Positions 45,301 to 54,098 of a stretch of DNA of 64,000 bases are shown piece by piece. Source of the DNA: Allorhodopirellula heiligendammensis (GTDB lineage Bacteria; Planctomycetota; Planctomycetia; Pirellulales; Pirellulaceae); contig NZ_SJPU01000002.1 in the NCBI RefSeq assembly GCF_007860105.1, positions 1,911,739 through 1,975,738 on the forward strand, written 5' to 3'. The notes beneath the pieces were generated by a model, which saw only the letters and a program-made list of their open reading frames with translations, was not told the origin of the DNA and searched no databases. Positions within the stretch are counted from its first letter, which is position 1. Each line of letters opens with the position of its first letter. A program made the translations under genes and the position numbers.

Positions 45301-47316
45301 CTATTGCACAGCTGCGGCGAGGGCTTGTTTCTTGCGGTCTTGCTCGGTCATTTCTGCCGCGACAGCGTCGTGAGCCTGCTGAGCTTGCTCGTAGGCTGTT
45401 GTAGCGGCGCCGACTTCGCTTCGCCGTTGCTGGACCAACTCTTCAGCAGGTTTGATCTTGGCAGCCAGTTCGGTTGCCGCAGTCTTTTCTGCATCGGCTT
45501 TGTTGACAGCATCGATTGCCTCGCGGCGGGTATTGGCGATCTCCGTCATCAATGTCGCGAGTTTGGTTTCGGCTACCGCGACCGACTCAATCTTGGCTGG
45601 GTCGACAGCGTCACCGAGTCCGATGCGAGCAGCGATCACGGCGTCATGTTGATCGCGAGAGCTCAAAATCATGGTGGGTAGTTTTTCGCCGAGCTGTTGG
45701 GACTGCTGCCGGAGGGCGGCTTCCTTAGCTTGGCTTTGTTGCACTGCAGCGACAGCGGCGGCCTGCGCAGCCTCGGCGTCCTTCAGCTGCTGCTGGGCGG
45801 TATCCAAACTCGCCTTGGCAGCTTGCTGTGCGGCTGCCAGCGGTTCGAGCTTCGTACGGATTGACGCCAGCGTCGCTTCGACCGCTTCGAGTCGCTTGGC
45901 GGCTGGCGGTGGGTTGGCCGCCAAGGGCGTCGCGACGGGCGGATCGGCAACCGTGGTCAACTGTACGGTGCCTGTCCAGTCGCCATATACCACGCGGCTG
46001 GAGTCGTGAGTAATGGCGGCTTCCAATGCTGCTTCTGCCATTGGGGGAAACTCTTTGGTCTTATTTCCAGACGCATCAAACAAGCGAACACGATGATCGT
46101 TGGACGCGGTTACTAATTGTCCCTTGTGGTCGAATCGCACCGCGGTCACAGGCCCGCCGCCAACGTTAATGGATTTAATCGCTTTGCCTTGGACCATGTC
46201 CCACAGTTTCACCGTGCCATCATCGCTGGCACTGGCGAGTACGTTGGAGTCATCACGCCACGAGATGGAGTTAACCGCACCTTTGTGGTCAGTTAAGTCC
46301 AGGAACTGACGTCCCGTCGAGGCTTCCCAGACAACCAAGCCGCCTGCCCGGTCGGCCGATGCGACGAGCACACCATCCGGGCTGAAGGCCACGGCGTAGA
46401 TCCAATCGGTGTGCTTTTTCAGGTCGAACAGCAAGGTCCCGTCGGTGGCGTCGAAGATCCGCAGCATTTTCTGAGGACCGCCCAGAGCGATTCGAGACAT
46501 GTCGTCATTGCAATCAGCGTCAAATACAATATCGAGTTCATCACCGACGGAGGCGACGCGATTGCCCGTCTCAATTTCGTAGACCGCAGCGATCCCAAGC
46601 ACGCTGTGTGCACCGCCGCCTGCGATCAGAAACCGACCGTCACGACTGAAACGCAACGACTGGGCCACACCTTCCTCAAAAGGCAGGATCCCGAGCAGTT
46701 CCGCGGTTTCGCCATGATACAGCGCGATTTGCTTCTGTCCGGCAACCGCGATCAGTGGTGCCCACGGGCTCGCGCCAATGGCCGTAATTGCGGCAGCTCG
46801 CTCGGTCACCACGGGCACTTTCTGTGGCAGCGTAGCCGGCATCGGCGGTGGTCCTTCTGGTTTGCCGCTCGAGGGCGCGACGAAAGCCAGTGAATTCTTT
46901 TTCTTTGCCTTGGCCGTGCTGCCGGAATTCTCCAGGATGCCGCCTTCGATCCAGGCTTTCAAAGTCGCCAGCTGTTCCGCCGCGATCTTTGGTTGCTCCG
47001 GTGGCATGACGGGTGTGTCGTCATGATTCACGAGTTGCCACAATCGGCTGGCTTCAGGATCACCATCGTCATAGACCACTTCACCACTGCCGCCACCCTC
47101 CAGGAGCGCGCCGTACGAATCGATCGCGAGACCGCCGCGTTTATCGCTTTGGTTGTGGCACGTCAGACAGTGCTGCCGAAAAATCGGCTTGATGTCATCG
47201 TCGTACGTCACTTTCTTAGCCGCAGCAGCGTCGTCGGCAGGAGCCGCCAACACCAGGGGCGCGGACATTAATGTCAGGCCGAACGAACCGACCACTAGCA
47301 ATCGAGATAAATTCAT
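45301..47316 (-). CDS. cytochrome c / WD40 / coiled-coil protein
   Basis: The 671-residue exported protein has a signal peptide (about 1-24), a PSCyt cytochrome segment with CLTCHN near residue 50 and an MPPEQ motif near 105, then a WD40-type propeller (about 165-465; VWEASTGR, KLWDMVQGK and others) and a C-terminal coiled coil rich in Ala/Gln/Glu (about 475-671). A haem, propeller and coiled coil in one chain suggests electron transfer combined with complex formation. It is last in a four-gene operon, 9 nt after its neighbour. Confidence 0.88.
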   Translation of the reverse strand: MNLSRLLVVGSFGLTLMSAPLVLAAPADDAAAAKKVTYDDDIKPIFRQHCLTCHNQSDKRGGLAIDSYGALLEGGGSGEVVYDDGDPEASRLWQLVNHDDTPVMPPEQPKIAAEQLATLKAWIEGGILENSGSTAKAKKKNSLAFVAPSSGKPEGPPPMPATLPQKVPVVTERAAAITAIGASPWAPLIAVAGQKQIALYHGETAELLGILPFEEGVAQSLRFSRDGRFLIAGGGAHSVLGIAAVYEIETGNRVASVGDELDIVFDADCNDDMSRIALGGPQKMLRIFDATDGTLLFDLKKHTDWIYAVAFSPDGVLVASADRAGGLVVWEASTGRQFLDLTDHKGAVNSISWRDDSNVLASASDDGTVKLWDMVQGKAIKSINVGGGPVTAVRFDHKGQLVTASNDHRVRLFDASGNKTKEFPPMAEAALEAAITHDSSRVVYGDWTGTVQLTTVADPPVATPLAANPPPAAKRLEAVEATLASIRTKLEPLAAAQQAAKASLDTAQQQLKDAEAAQAAAVAAVQQSQAKEAALRQQSQQLGEKLPTMILSSRDQHDAVIAARIGLGDAVDPAKIESVAVAETKLATLMTEIANTRREAIDAVNKADAEKTAATELAAKIKPAEELVQQRRSEVGAATTAYEQAQQAHDAVAAEMTEQDRKKQALAAAVQ

Positions 47317-47325
47317 GATGGTTAT

Positions 47326-49893
47326 TTAGTGATTGAAAACAAACTCACGACCGTTCAGCACCGCCCAGAAAACGTCTTCCAGCACTTGATTCGCGTTGGC
47401 GCCTTCGGCGGCGAGCATCTCGTGTGTCGCGGTACGCTCGGTGTCGTCAGGCATTCTCGCCAGTGAGCGTATGTAGATTCGATCGAGGACTTGGTCAGGG
47501 GTAAGCTTCTCTTCGCCAAGCCATTTGGAGATTACCTTGCTGCGCACAATCTTGTTATGCACCGATTCACCATTGAGCAGATGCAGTGCCTGCGAGAGTG
47601 ACGGCGACGTCGTGGCCTCACAGTCGCAGACGGTCAGTCGGGGCGATCGTCCGAAGGTGTTCAGGAAGTAATTCGATACCGCACCATCGGCGATTTGCAC
47701 CGCGCGACTGCCCAGCGGCAACCCACTGAATTTATCGGGTGAATTGGTGACTTGGCACAGGCAGTCGAGCAGGCTCTCTGCAGGAATCCGCCGGATCACT
47801 GCGTGGGCGTAATTTCGCGTATCGTGAGCGTTGGACTCATTAGCGAGACTGCTGCGACTGTACGCTCGACTGACGCAGATATCACGCACCAGTTTACGGA
47901 AATCGTAGTCGTACTCGATAAGTTTTTCGCCAAGTTTAGCAAGCAGTTCCGGATTGGTAGGCGGGTTGCTGACGCGAATATCATCCACTTGGTCAATGAT
48001 GCCGACACCCATGTAGTGAGCCCAAACACGGTTGGCGATGCTGGGCGCGAAGAACGGATTCTCCGGTGACACCAACCAGTCTGCCAGCACCTCACGACGG
48101 TCCTTGCCCTTGGTATCGGGTTCGATCCCACCGAGGAATTTCGGTGCCACCGTTTTGCCTGTAACAGGATGCTTGGTCTCTCCGCTGAATTGGTTGAAGA
48201 CAATCTTCTCGCGGTAGTCCTCTGCCTGTTTGCGGCCGACCTGGGCAAAGAACGCTGCCAGTCCGTAGTAATCGTTCATCGTCCAGCGATCGAACGGATG
48301 GTTATGGCATTGGGTGCATTGGGTGCGAATCCCCATGAAGACCTGCGCCACGTTTTCGGATGTCTTCAGCGTGTCACGTTCAATTTCATAAAAATTGGTC
48401 GCTGGCTCGCCAAAGGTACCACCCGTACTCGTGAGCAGATCGTGCACCATTTCATTGATCGGGACATTGCGAGCGAACTGATCGGTCAACCAGCTTGCGT
48501 AAAGCAACGCTGATTTCTTGCTGACCACATTGCTGCTCTTGATCATCAAGAGCTGGGCAAACTTCAACGCCCAAATCTCGCTGAACTCTTTTCGTTCGAG
48601 CAGTTGATCCACCAGCGCTTCACGTTTATCAGGAGCGGGATCAGCGGTAAAACGAAGTACTTCCTCTTCGGTTGGCAGCAGGCCGGTGATATCGATGGTC
48701 AGCCGGCGGATGAACTCCGCGTCCGTACACGGACCACTCGGGACGAGTCGCAGCTGTTGTAGTTTCTTGTCGACGAGTTGATCGACATAGTTGCCGGGTT
48801 CGGGGGCCGGCGGGGTGTATTTCAAATCAGCGGGTAAGGTCAGGATTTGACTACCCACCGTGTGAGTATCAAACCGGGCCATCACGAAGGCTTCGCCGCG
48901 TGAACCGGCGGTGACGACACCGTCCTGCTCAATCGAGGCCACCGGAGAGTTGTTGGTAGAGAATGCCGCCAGTCGACTGAGGTCGCGTGTCGTTCCGTCG
49001 GCGTAGGTCGCCACAGCAACCATCCGCTGCATCGCTGCTTCGCCTTCCAGCACAGCTTGGGGAGGGTAGATGGCTACGGAGGTGACAGCGGGGGGCGGTG
49101 AGTCGGCGGGGTCGTTGACGGCGCCAGCCTCCAACCAACGCAGCAGTGTGGCGTAGTAGTCACTTTCAACGTCAAAGAGTTTTCCGCCGGTATGCGGAAC
49201 TGCTCCGGTGGCTTTCTTTAAAAACAGGCTCTCACTGGGCACAGCAAGATTAATTCGCCGGACACCGATCTCACGTGTGACTCGTTGGTAATCGCCTTGA
49301 GGATCAAATCCGAACAGGCTCAATCGAAATCCATCTTTACCGCGAGCCGCCCCGTGGCACGAGCCCGTATTGCATCCTGACCGCGTGAGGACAGGCATGA
49401 CGTCTTTGGCGAAACTCACCGGTGGATTGGTCGCTGCGTTCTCCACACTGACTTTGACCTGGACAAGTGCATCCTCAAAGTGCCCTGCCAGGACGGTGGT
49501 CCCATCGGCCACAGGCCGCACGACATGTCCATCGATCTTTGCGAGTGACTCGTCTTCCAGTGACCATCGAACGCGATCGGTCACATCGAGCGTCACGCCA
49601 TCTTCTCGCCGCAGGACGGCGACGATGGACTGGAAGTCTTCACCTGAGTTAAGCGAGATCGATTGTGGGTAAACGTCCAGCTCGATTGTTTTACGCGGAT
49701 CCGACTGAGCAACCGGTGCATCGGGTGAGGCGGCATGAGCAGCCCCTGAAAGGAGCAGGCAGGCAGCAGCGGCCGCGAAATACATCACGAGCCATCCGTG
49801 GGACAAGCAGGTCGATTCCACGGTGGCGATCGCAGGCGACGGCGATGCAGCTGTCTGCGCCGTCGTGGCGGAAACAGGACGAAATCGGATCAT
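47326..49893 (-). CDS. Big-2-like Ig domain plus DUF1549/DUF1553 cytochrome protein
   Basis: The 855-residue exported protein has a hydrophobic leader (about 33-53), an Ig-like Big_2 domain (VYPQSISLNSGEDFQ), a haem-like motif CNTGSCHG with CX4CH spacing, a second Ig-like domain (VAIYPPQAVLEGEAA), DUF1549 with CTQCHNHPFD and DUF1553 (FFAPSIANRVWAHYMGVG to VRDICVSRAYSRSS). The start ATG overlaps the preceding stop (ATGA). The function is unknown beyond electron transfer or cell-surface polymer processing suggested for the family. Confidence 0.9.
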   Translation of the reverse strand: MIRFRPVSATTAQTAASPSPAIATVESTCLSHGWLVMYFAAAAACLLLSGAAHAASPDAPVAQSDPRKTIELDVYPQSISLNSGEDFQSIVAVLRREDGVTLDVTDRVRWSLEDESLAKIDGHVVRPVADGTTVLAGHFEDALVQVKVSVENAATNPPVSFAKDVMPVLTRSGCNTGSCHGAARGKDGFRLSLFGFDPQGDYQRVTREIGVRRINLAVPSESLFLKKATGAVPHTGGKLFDVESDYYATLLRWLEAGAVNDPADSPPPAVTSVAIYPPQAVLEGEAAMQRMVAVATYADGTTRDLSRLAAFSTNNSPVASIEQDGVVTAGSRGEAFVMARFDTHTVGSQILTLPADLKYTPPAPEPGNYVDQLVDKKLQQLRLVPSGPCTDAEFIRRLTIDITGLLPTEEEVLRFTADPAPDKREALVDQLLERKEFSEIWALKFAQLLMIKSSNVVSKKSALLYASWLTDQFARNVPINEMVHDLLTSTGGTFGEPATNFYEIERDTLKTSENVAQVFMGIRTQCTQCHNHPFDRWTMNDYYGLAAFFAQVGRKQAEDYREKIVFNQFSGETKHPVTGKTVAPKFLGGIEPDTKGKDRREVLADWLVSPENPFFAPSIANRVWAHYMGVGIIDQVDDIRVSNPPTNPELLAKLGEKLIEYDYDFRKLVRDICVSRAYSRSSLANESNAHDTRNYAHAVIRRIPAESLLDCLCQVTNSPDKFSGLPLGSRAVQIADGAVSNYFLNTFGRSPRLTVCDCEATTSPSLSQALHLLNGESVHNKIVRSKVISKWLGEEKLTPDQVLDRIYIRSLARMPDDTERTATHEMLAAEGANANQVLEDVFWAVLNGREFVFNH

Positions 49894-52379
49894 GAGGATT
49901 CCTTTTCAAGGCGAAGCTGTTCGAGCCGGCTGAGCGGCTTGGCAGGTGCATCGGTTTTTGGAGGAGCGGGTTCAGGCTTCTTTTCCGGCTCAGCGGCAGG
50001 TTCTTTTTTCACGATCGGTTTGTCGATGCGGATTTCACCCGTGCCATCCGTTTGGATCATCGTTTCACCGTCGCGATGGATAAGCGTTTGCACATTGAGA
50101 GTTTTGTGCATGCCGGTCTTGGCATCCGCTGCGATCGTCAATGGGAAGGTAACCGTTGTGCTTTCGAGGTTGACCTTCTGCAACGGGGCGCTGCAGGTCA
50201 CGCCGTTCGGCAACCCGACCAGTTGAACTTCGATATCGCCTTCGAGATCCCGGATTTTCGCCATCGTGATCGACAGATTCGTTTCTTGCCCTGTCTCAGC
50301 AGCCGCACGGGGGAAGGTGTAATTGAACACAGCGTCTTCGACATCAATCGTGATCGGAGCTGTGGCCACGGTTTGAGTACCGAGTTTGGTGCCATAGCTG
50401 ACCTGCATGATCATCGGCCATGCTCCCATGGCAGCGTTACTATTGGCTGTGATTGGGATGCTTGCTTCGGTTTGGCCTTTGTCAATTTTTCGGCTGTTGT
50501 TAACGCCCACACCGGGCGGGTTGTAGAGGGTTTTAAAATAGACGGGGCCGTCAAATCCCTCATCACGCTTGACACGCACCGTGAGATCTTTCGAGCCACG
50601 CCGCAGCAGAGGCGTTTTGGGCTGAACGAGTTCCACTGAGAATGGCATCGCTTCGCAGACCGCCATCGCGGCTCGCGATGTGCGGTAGTCAAGCATCGCC
50701 CGACGATTTTGCCCCAGCACGATTTTGTGGTATTGCTCAAGGCGGGAGGTGAGCTCGCCATCCCCGAGTTTTCCCTTGCCGCGGACATCAAACAGAGCAC
50801 CGGTAAGTTCCGCGTCAGGGGCGGCGCTGAGTACCACGGGGATTTCGACGCGGCCAGCCGGCATGGGGAATGTCTTTGCTGTCACGCCAGGGGGCAAGCC
50901 CTCAATCTCCACGTCAAATGATTCGTTGTATTGGTCCCGTTTGGCGACCACGACCATGGCTCCATGGCCGTTGATGGGAACCGGAACCACCATGGCTTCA
51001 TCGCGACGCAACTCTTTCAGATCGATCTGGTAGCTCGGTTCGAGATGGCTGACCTCGATCAGGTAGTTGTGTAGCGGGCTGCCTCCACGCAAGTGATCGT
51101 AGATGCGGATCGTGTGTTGCGAATCGCTTGCGGCAGTGAAGTCAAAGAACCCATCTGGCTTGCCGCCACTGTCGTCACTGCTCTTGACGGCCTTTCCGTC
51201 TGCATCGAAAACATTCATCACACCATCGAGCGGTGATCGCAGCGTTTCGCGAGCGAACAGCCGGACGCGGAATTTCTCACCTTTCTTGCACTCAAATGCA
51301 AAGCAGTCATAGTCACCGGGTTCTTCGATGACACCGCATAGCAGTGCCGGCACAGAGCACAGAGGGGCCTTGCGATGGTCATTGTTGGGTTCAGTTTCGG
51401 TCACGATAGGCAGGTCGCCAACGCGAATCCAATTCGGCGAAGGTGTGATGCCTGACGCATCCTTGGTGATCACGGGATAGGGCTGCGTCGGCGGAGCCGA
51501 ACCATTCGCTGGATCGATCAAGTCGGTGGGCAATTGCAAGGATGCCTCGGTGATATTGCCGTCAATGTCAATTAGTTTGGCCTGCAGCACGTCACCTTGC
51601 ACACCACCGGCGGGGATCACGGTGGTGGGGCGTGGATAAGAACCGATGTGTACACGGTAGCGACAAACGTCACGCTGACCGAGAAATGAACTGTCCCGGA
51701 TTAATACCGTGTACTGGCCATCTTCTTCGGGCGTGAACGAGCATACCCCGTCCTGTTGGAAAAGCATCGAATCATCGGAGACCGCAACTTCGAACCGTTT
51801 GTCGTCGAGAATCGCGATGTAGGGATCGAGGATGTCACGGTTCTGAAGGTCCCATCGTTGACGAATGCCTTCAATCTCAACTGTCAGTTTTTCGCCTGCT
51901 TTGAGCGAGACACGAAAGCAATCCACATCTTCACGATCGACATTGCCTTCGACCGTGCGGTTCATCTCAATGTCCTGCGGCGCGGTGAAGTCGTTATTGG
52001 GTTCGACCTCTTCGACCATCGGCATCGCACCGACGCTAAGGAATCGGAGATTCGTGACACCACTGGCGGTGATCAAGCGGAACGAGTACTGCCCCGGTGC
52101 GAGTTCCGAACTCGTCTTGACTTTCAGTTCCACCGACTTGTCATCAATCGGTTTGACTTCGAGAACTTCGACGCCTAGTTGATCAAATAAGATTTGGCGG
52201 GCATCGGAGAGTCGTTCTCCCTTCAAGACGACAGTAGCCTCACCTCCGCGTGTCACGCCGAGCGGTTGGTGGTACCTCACGACGGGGAACGCGGCACTGG
52301 CCGGGACGGCAGCAGCCAGCAGCGAAGCCAAAGCGACCGCGACGATCCGGCACTTCAAATGGCGGGGGTATCGTTGCAT
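49890..52379 (-). CDS. large exported protein with pre-peptidase-like beta domains
   Basis: The 829-residue exported protein has a signal peptide (about 8-31) and repeated beta-sandwich segments, including pre-peptidase C-terminal-like blocks (VEEVEPNNDFTAPQDIEMN and VTETEPNNDHRKAPLC) each followed by DCFRVSLKAGEKL- or DCFAFECKKGEKF-type strands. The C-terminus is Pro/Lys/Glu-rich. It belongs to the planctomycete cytochrome operon and overlaps the next gene by 4 nt. It is probably a surface or periplasmic binding protein. The ATG at 52379 is used, as the longer frame starts at a TTG. Confidence 0.85.
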   Translation of the reverse strand: MQRYPRHLKCRIVAVALASLLAAAVPASAAFPVVRYHQPLGVTRGGEATVVLKGERLSDARQILFDQLGVEVLEVKPIDDKSVELKVKTSSELAPGQYSFRLITASGVTNLRFLSVGAMPMVEEVEPNNDFTAPQDIEMNRTVEGNVDREDVDCFRVSLKAGEKLTVEIEGIRQRWDLQNRDILDPYIAILDDKRFEVAVSDDSMLFQQDGVCSFTPEEDGQYTVLIRDSSFLGQRDVCRYRVHIGSYPRPTTVIPAGGVQGDVLQAKLIDIDGNITEASLQLPTDLIDPANGSAPPTQPYPVITKDASGITPSPNWIRVGDLPIVTETEPNNDHRKAPLCSVPALLCGVIEEPGDYDCFAFECKKGEKFRVRLFARETLRSPLDGVMNVFDADGKAVKSSDDSGGKPDGFFDFTAASDSQHTIRIYDHLRGGSPLHNYLIEVSHLEPSYQIDLKELRRDEAMVVPVPINGHGAMVVVAKRDQYNESFDVEIEGLPPGVTAKTFPMPAGRVEIPVVLSAAPDAELTGALFDVRGKGKLGDGELTSRLEQYHKIVLGQNRRAMLDYRTSRAAMAVCEAMPFSVELVQPKTPLLRRGSKDLTVRVKRDEGFDGPVYFKTLYNPPGVGVNNSRKIDKGQTEASIPITANSNAAMGAWPMIMQVSYGTKLGTQTVATAPITIDVEDAVFNYTFPRAAAETGQETNLSITMAKIRDLEGDIEVQLVGLPNGVTCSAPLQKVNLESTTVTFPLTIAADAKTGMHKTLNVQTLIHRDGETMIQTDGTGEIRIDKPIVKKEPAAEPEKKPEPAPPKTDAPAKPLSRLEQLRLEKESS

Positions 52380-52429
52380 TGGGAACAATCTCTGGGGAGG
52401 GAGTAGCAGGTGATCAGACCAAGCGGCGT

Positions 52430-53749
52430 CTAGCTGATGATTTTTTGAATTACCTTGCCACCATCGACGATCTCGATGGGACGGCCACCCGGGGCCATCA
52501 ATTCCTTGTCCGAGACAATGCCGAGCAAGTGATACATCGTCGACGCTAGATCGGCGGGTGAAACCGGATCGAGCTCCGGTTCGGTCGCCGTGGCGTCGGA
52601 GGCACCATGGATCATGCCGCCCTTGATCCCGCCACCAGCCAGCATCACGCTGAACACTTTTGGCCAGTGATCACGACCGGCATCGCTATTGATTTTCGGG
52701 GTCCGTCCAAACTCACTGGTGACCATCACCAGGGTTTCGTCGAGCATGCCGCGTTCACTGAGGTCTTCCAGCAGCACCGAGAGGCCCTGATCAAGCGCTG
52801 GCATCAGACGCTGCATACCTCCCGTGAGATCGGTATGCATGTCCCATCCACCGTAGGTCAACGTCACTAAACGTGAGCCAGCCTCCACCAAACGCCGCGC
52901 CATCAGCATCCGTGCGCCAGCTTGATTGCGACCATATCGATCGCGCATCTTCGGGTCTTCTTTCGACAGATCGAAGGCTTCCTTCGCAGCGGGTGTATCG
53001 AGCAAGTCATAAGCCCGCTCGTAGAAGGTATTCATCGCACCGACGTTGTCAGCGCTGGTAGTCGAGACGAAGCGTTGATTAATCTGTTCCAGTGCCGCCT
53101 TGCGACGGACAAATCGCTCCGCGTCGACACCGCCAGCGAGGTTGAGATCTCGGACCTGAAAGTCATCGCGTGCCGGATCCGCACCGAGCGCGAAGCCACC
53201 GTAACTGCTCGGCAGATAGCCTGTGCCGGCGAACTCATTCGGGATGTTGGGAATGCAGATATAAGCGGGCATATTGTCACGCGGCCCGTATTCGTGGCTA
53301 ACCACCGCACCAAAGCTCGGGTACTGCAGAGCTGGGCTCGGCTTGTAACCGGTGAACATGTTGTGCGTGCCACGTTCGTGAGCCGCTTCGCCGTGCGTCA
53401 TGCTGCGGATCACGCAGTACTTGTCGGCCTGCTGGGCTAGCTTCGGTATTGAATTGCAGACCACTTCGCCCGTGTTGGTCTTGGTAGTGCCGAGTTCTCC
53501 TCGGTATTCCAGCGGGCTGTAAGGTTTAGGGTCAAACGACTCTTGCTGCGCCAAACCACCGGGAAGAAAAACGTGAATCACGCTCTTGGCACGGGCTTTG
53601 ATAAAGTCATATTGCTTCATCTCGGCTGCCGCTTGCCGCATCAACAAGTCGGGTAGCGACAACCCGAGGCCGCCGGCAGCACCGGCCATTAAAAAGCCGC
53701 GACGCCCGAACAGACCCGAACGGGTCAATGGATTTCCGTGACACAACAT
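52430..53749 (-). CDS. DUF1501 family protein, first gene of cytochrome operon
   Basis: The 439-residue protein shows DUF1501 motifs (VIHVFLPGGLAQQESFDPKP, YGPRDNMPAYICIPN and LVMVTSEFGRTPKINSDAGRDHW). A short N-terminal leader with RRGFLMAGAAGGLGLSLPD has a Tat-like RR. GAGGAG lies 9 nt upstream of the ATG. It heads the operon DUF1501, Ig/pre-peptidase, Big-DUF1549-DUF1553 and cytochrome-WD40, whose genes are separated by 50, -4 and 9 nt. Confidence 0.92.
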   Translation of the reverse strand: MLCHGNPLTRSGLFGRRGFLMAGAAGGLGLSLPDLLMRQAAAEMKQYDFIKARAKSVIHVFLPGGLAQQESFDPKPYSPLEYRGELGTTKTNTGEVVCNSIPKLAQQADKYCVIRSMTHGEAAHERGTHNMFTGYKPSPALQYPSFGAVVSHEYGPRDNMPAYICIPNIPNEFAGTGYLPSSYGGFALGADPARDDFQVRDLNLAGGVDAERFVRRKAALEQINQRFVSTTSADNVGAMNTFYERAYDLLDTPAAKEAFDLSKEDPKMRDRYGRNQAGARMLMARRLVEAGSRLVTLTYGGWDMHTDLTGGMQRLMPALDQGLSVLLEDLSERGMLDETLVMVTSEFGRTPKINSDAGRDHWPKVFSVMLAGGGIKGGMIHGASDATATEPELDPVSPADLASTMYHLLGIVSDKELMAPGGRPIEIVDGGKVIQKIIS

Positions 53750-54098
53750 CGTTGTCGGCTCCTCAAAAAGAGCGGGGGAGTGAAGTTTCTACCAAATTTC
53801 CACGCAGTAAAAATGGATTTTCACTGTGCAGGAGGCTTCAGATGAAACGCGAGGTGGGAATTTGTTCGAGCGCATCGCCATTGTTGGCGAACTGCTCGTT
53901 GCGTAAGCGAATAACAAATTGGCGGGAGGTGGGACGGACTAAGCTAGCGAAATCGCAGGCTTGGACCGAAAAACGGGTGGGAGCGGTATGTCGTCGCAGC
54001 CACTACAATCGCTGCATTATACCGCTATAGACTTAAAGTAGCAGATTTGCCGACCTTGTCAAACATTTGTTTGCAAATTTAATACTGAGGGTTCCGGT
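53750..54098. other. 349-bp intergenic region upstream of the cytochrome operon
   Basis: The region should hold the operon promoter. ATTTGTTTGCAAAT at 54065-54078 has ATTTG and CAAAT arms 4 nt apart, like the palindrome near imuA, but it lies 316 bp before the operon start and next to the transporter stop. No promoter is assigned. Confidence 0.4.
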
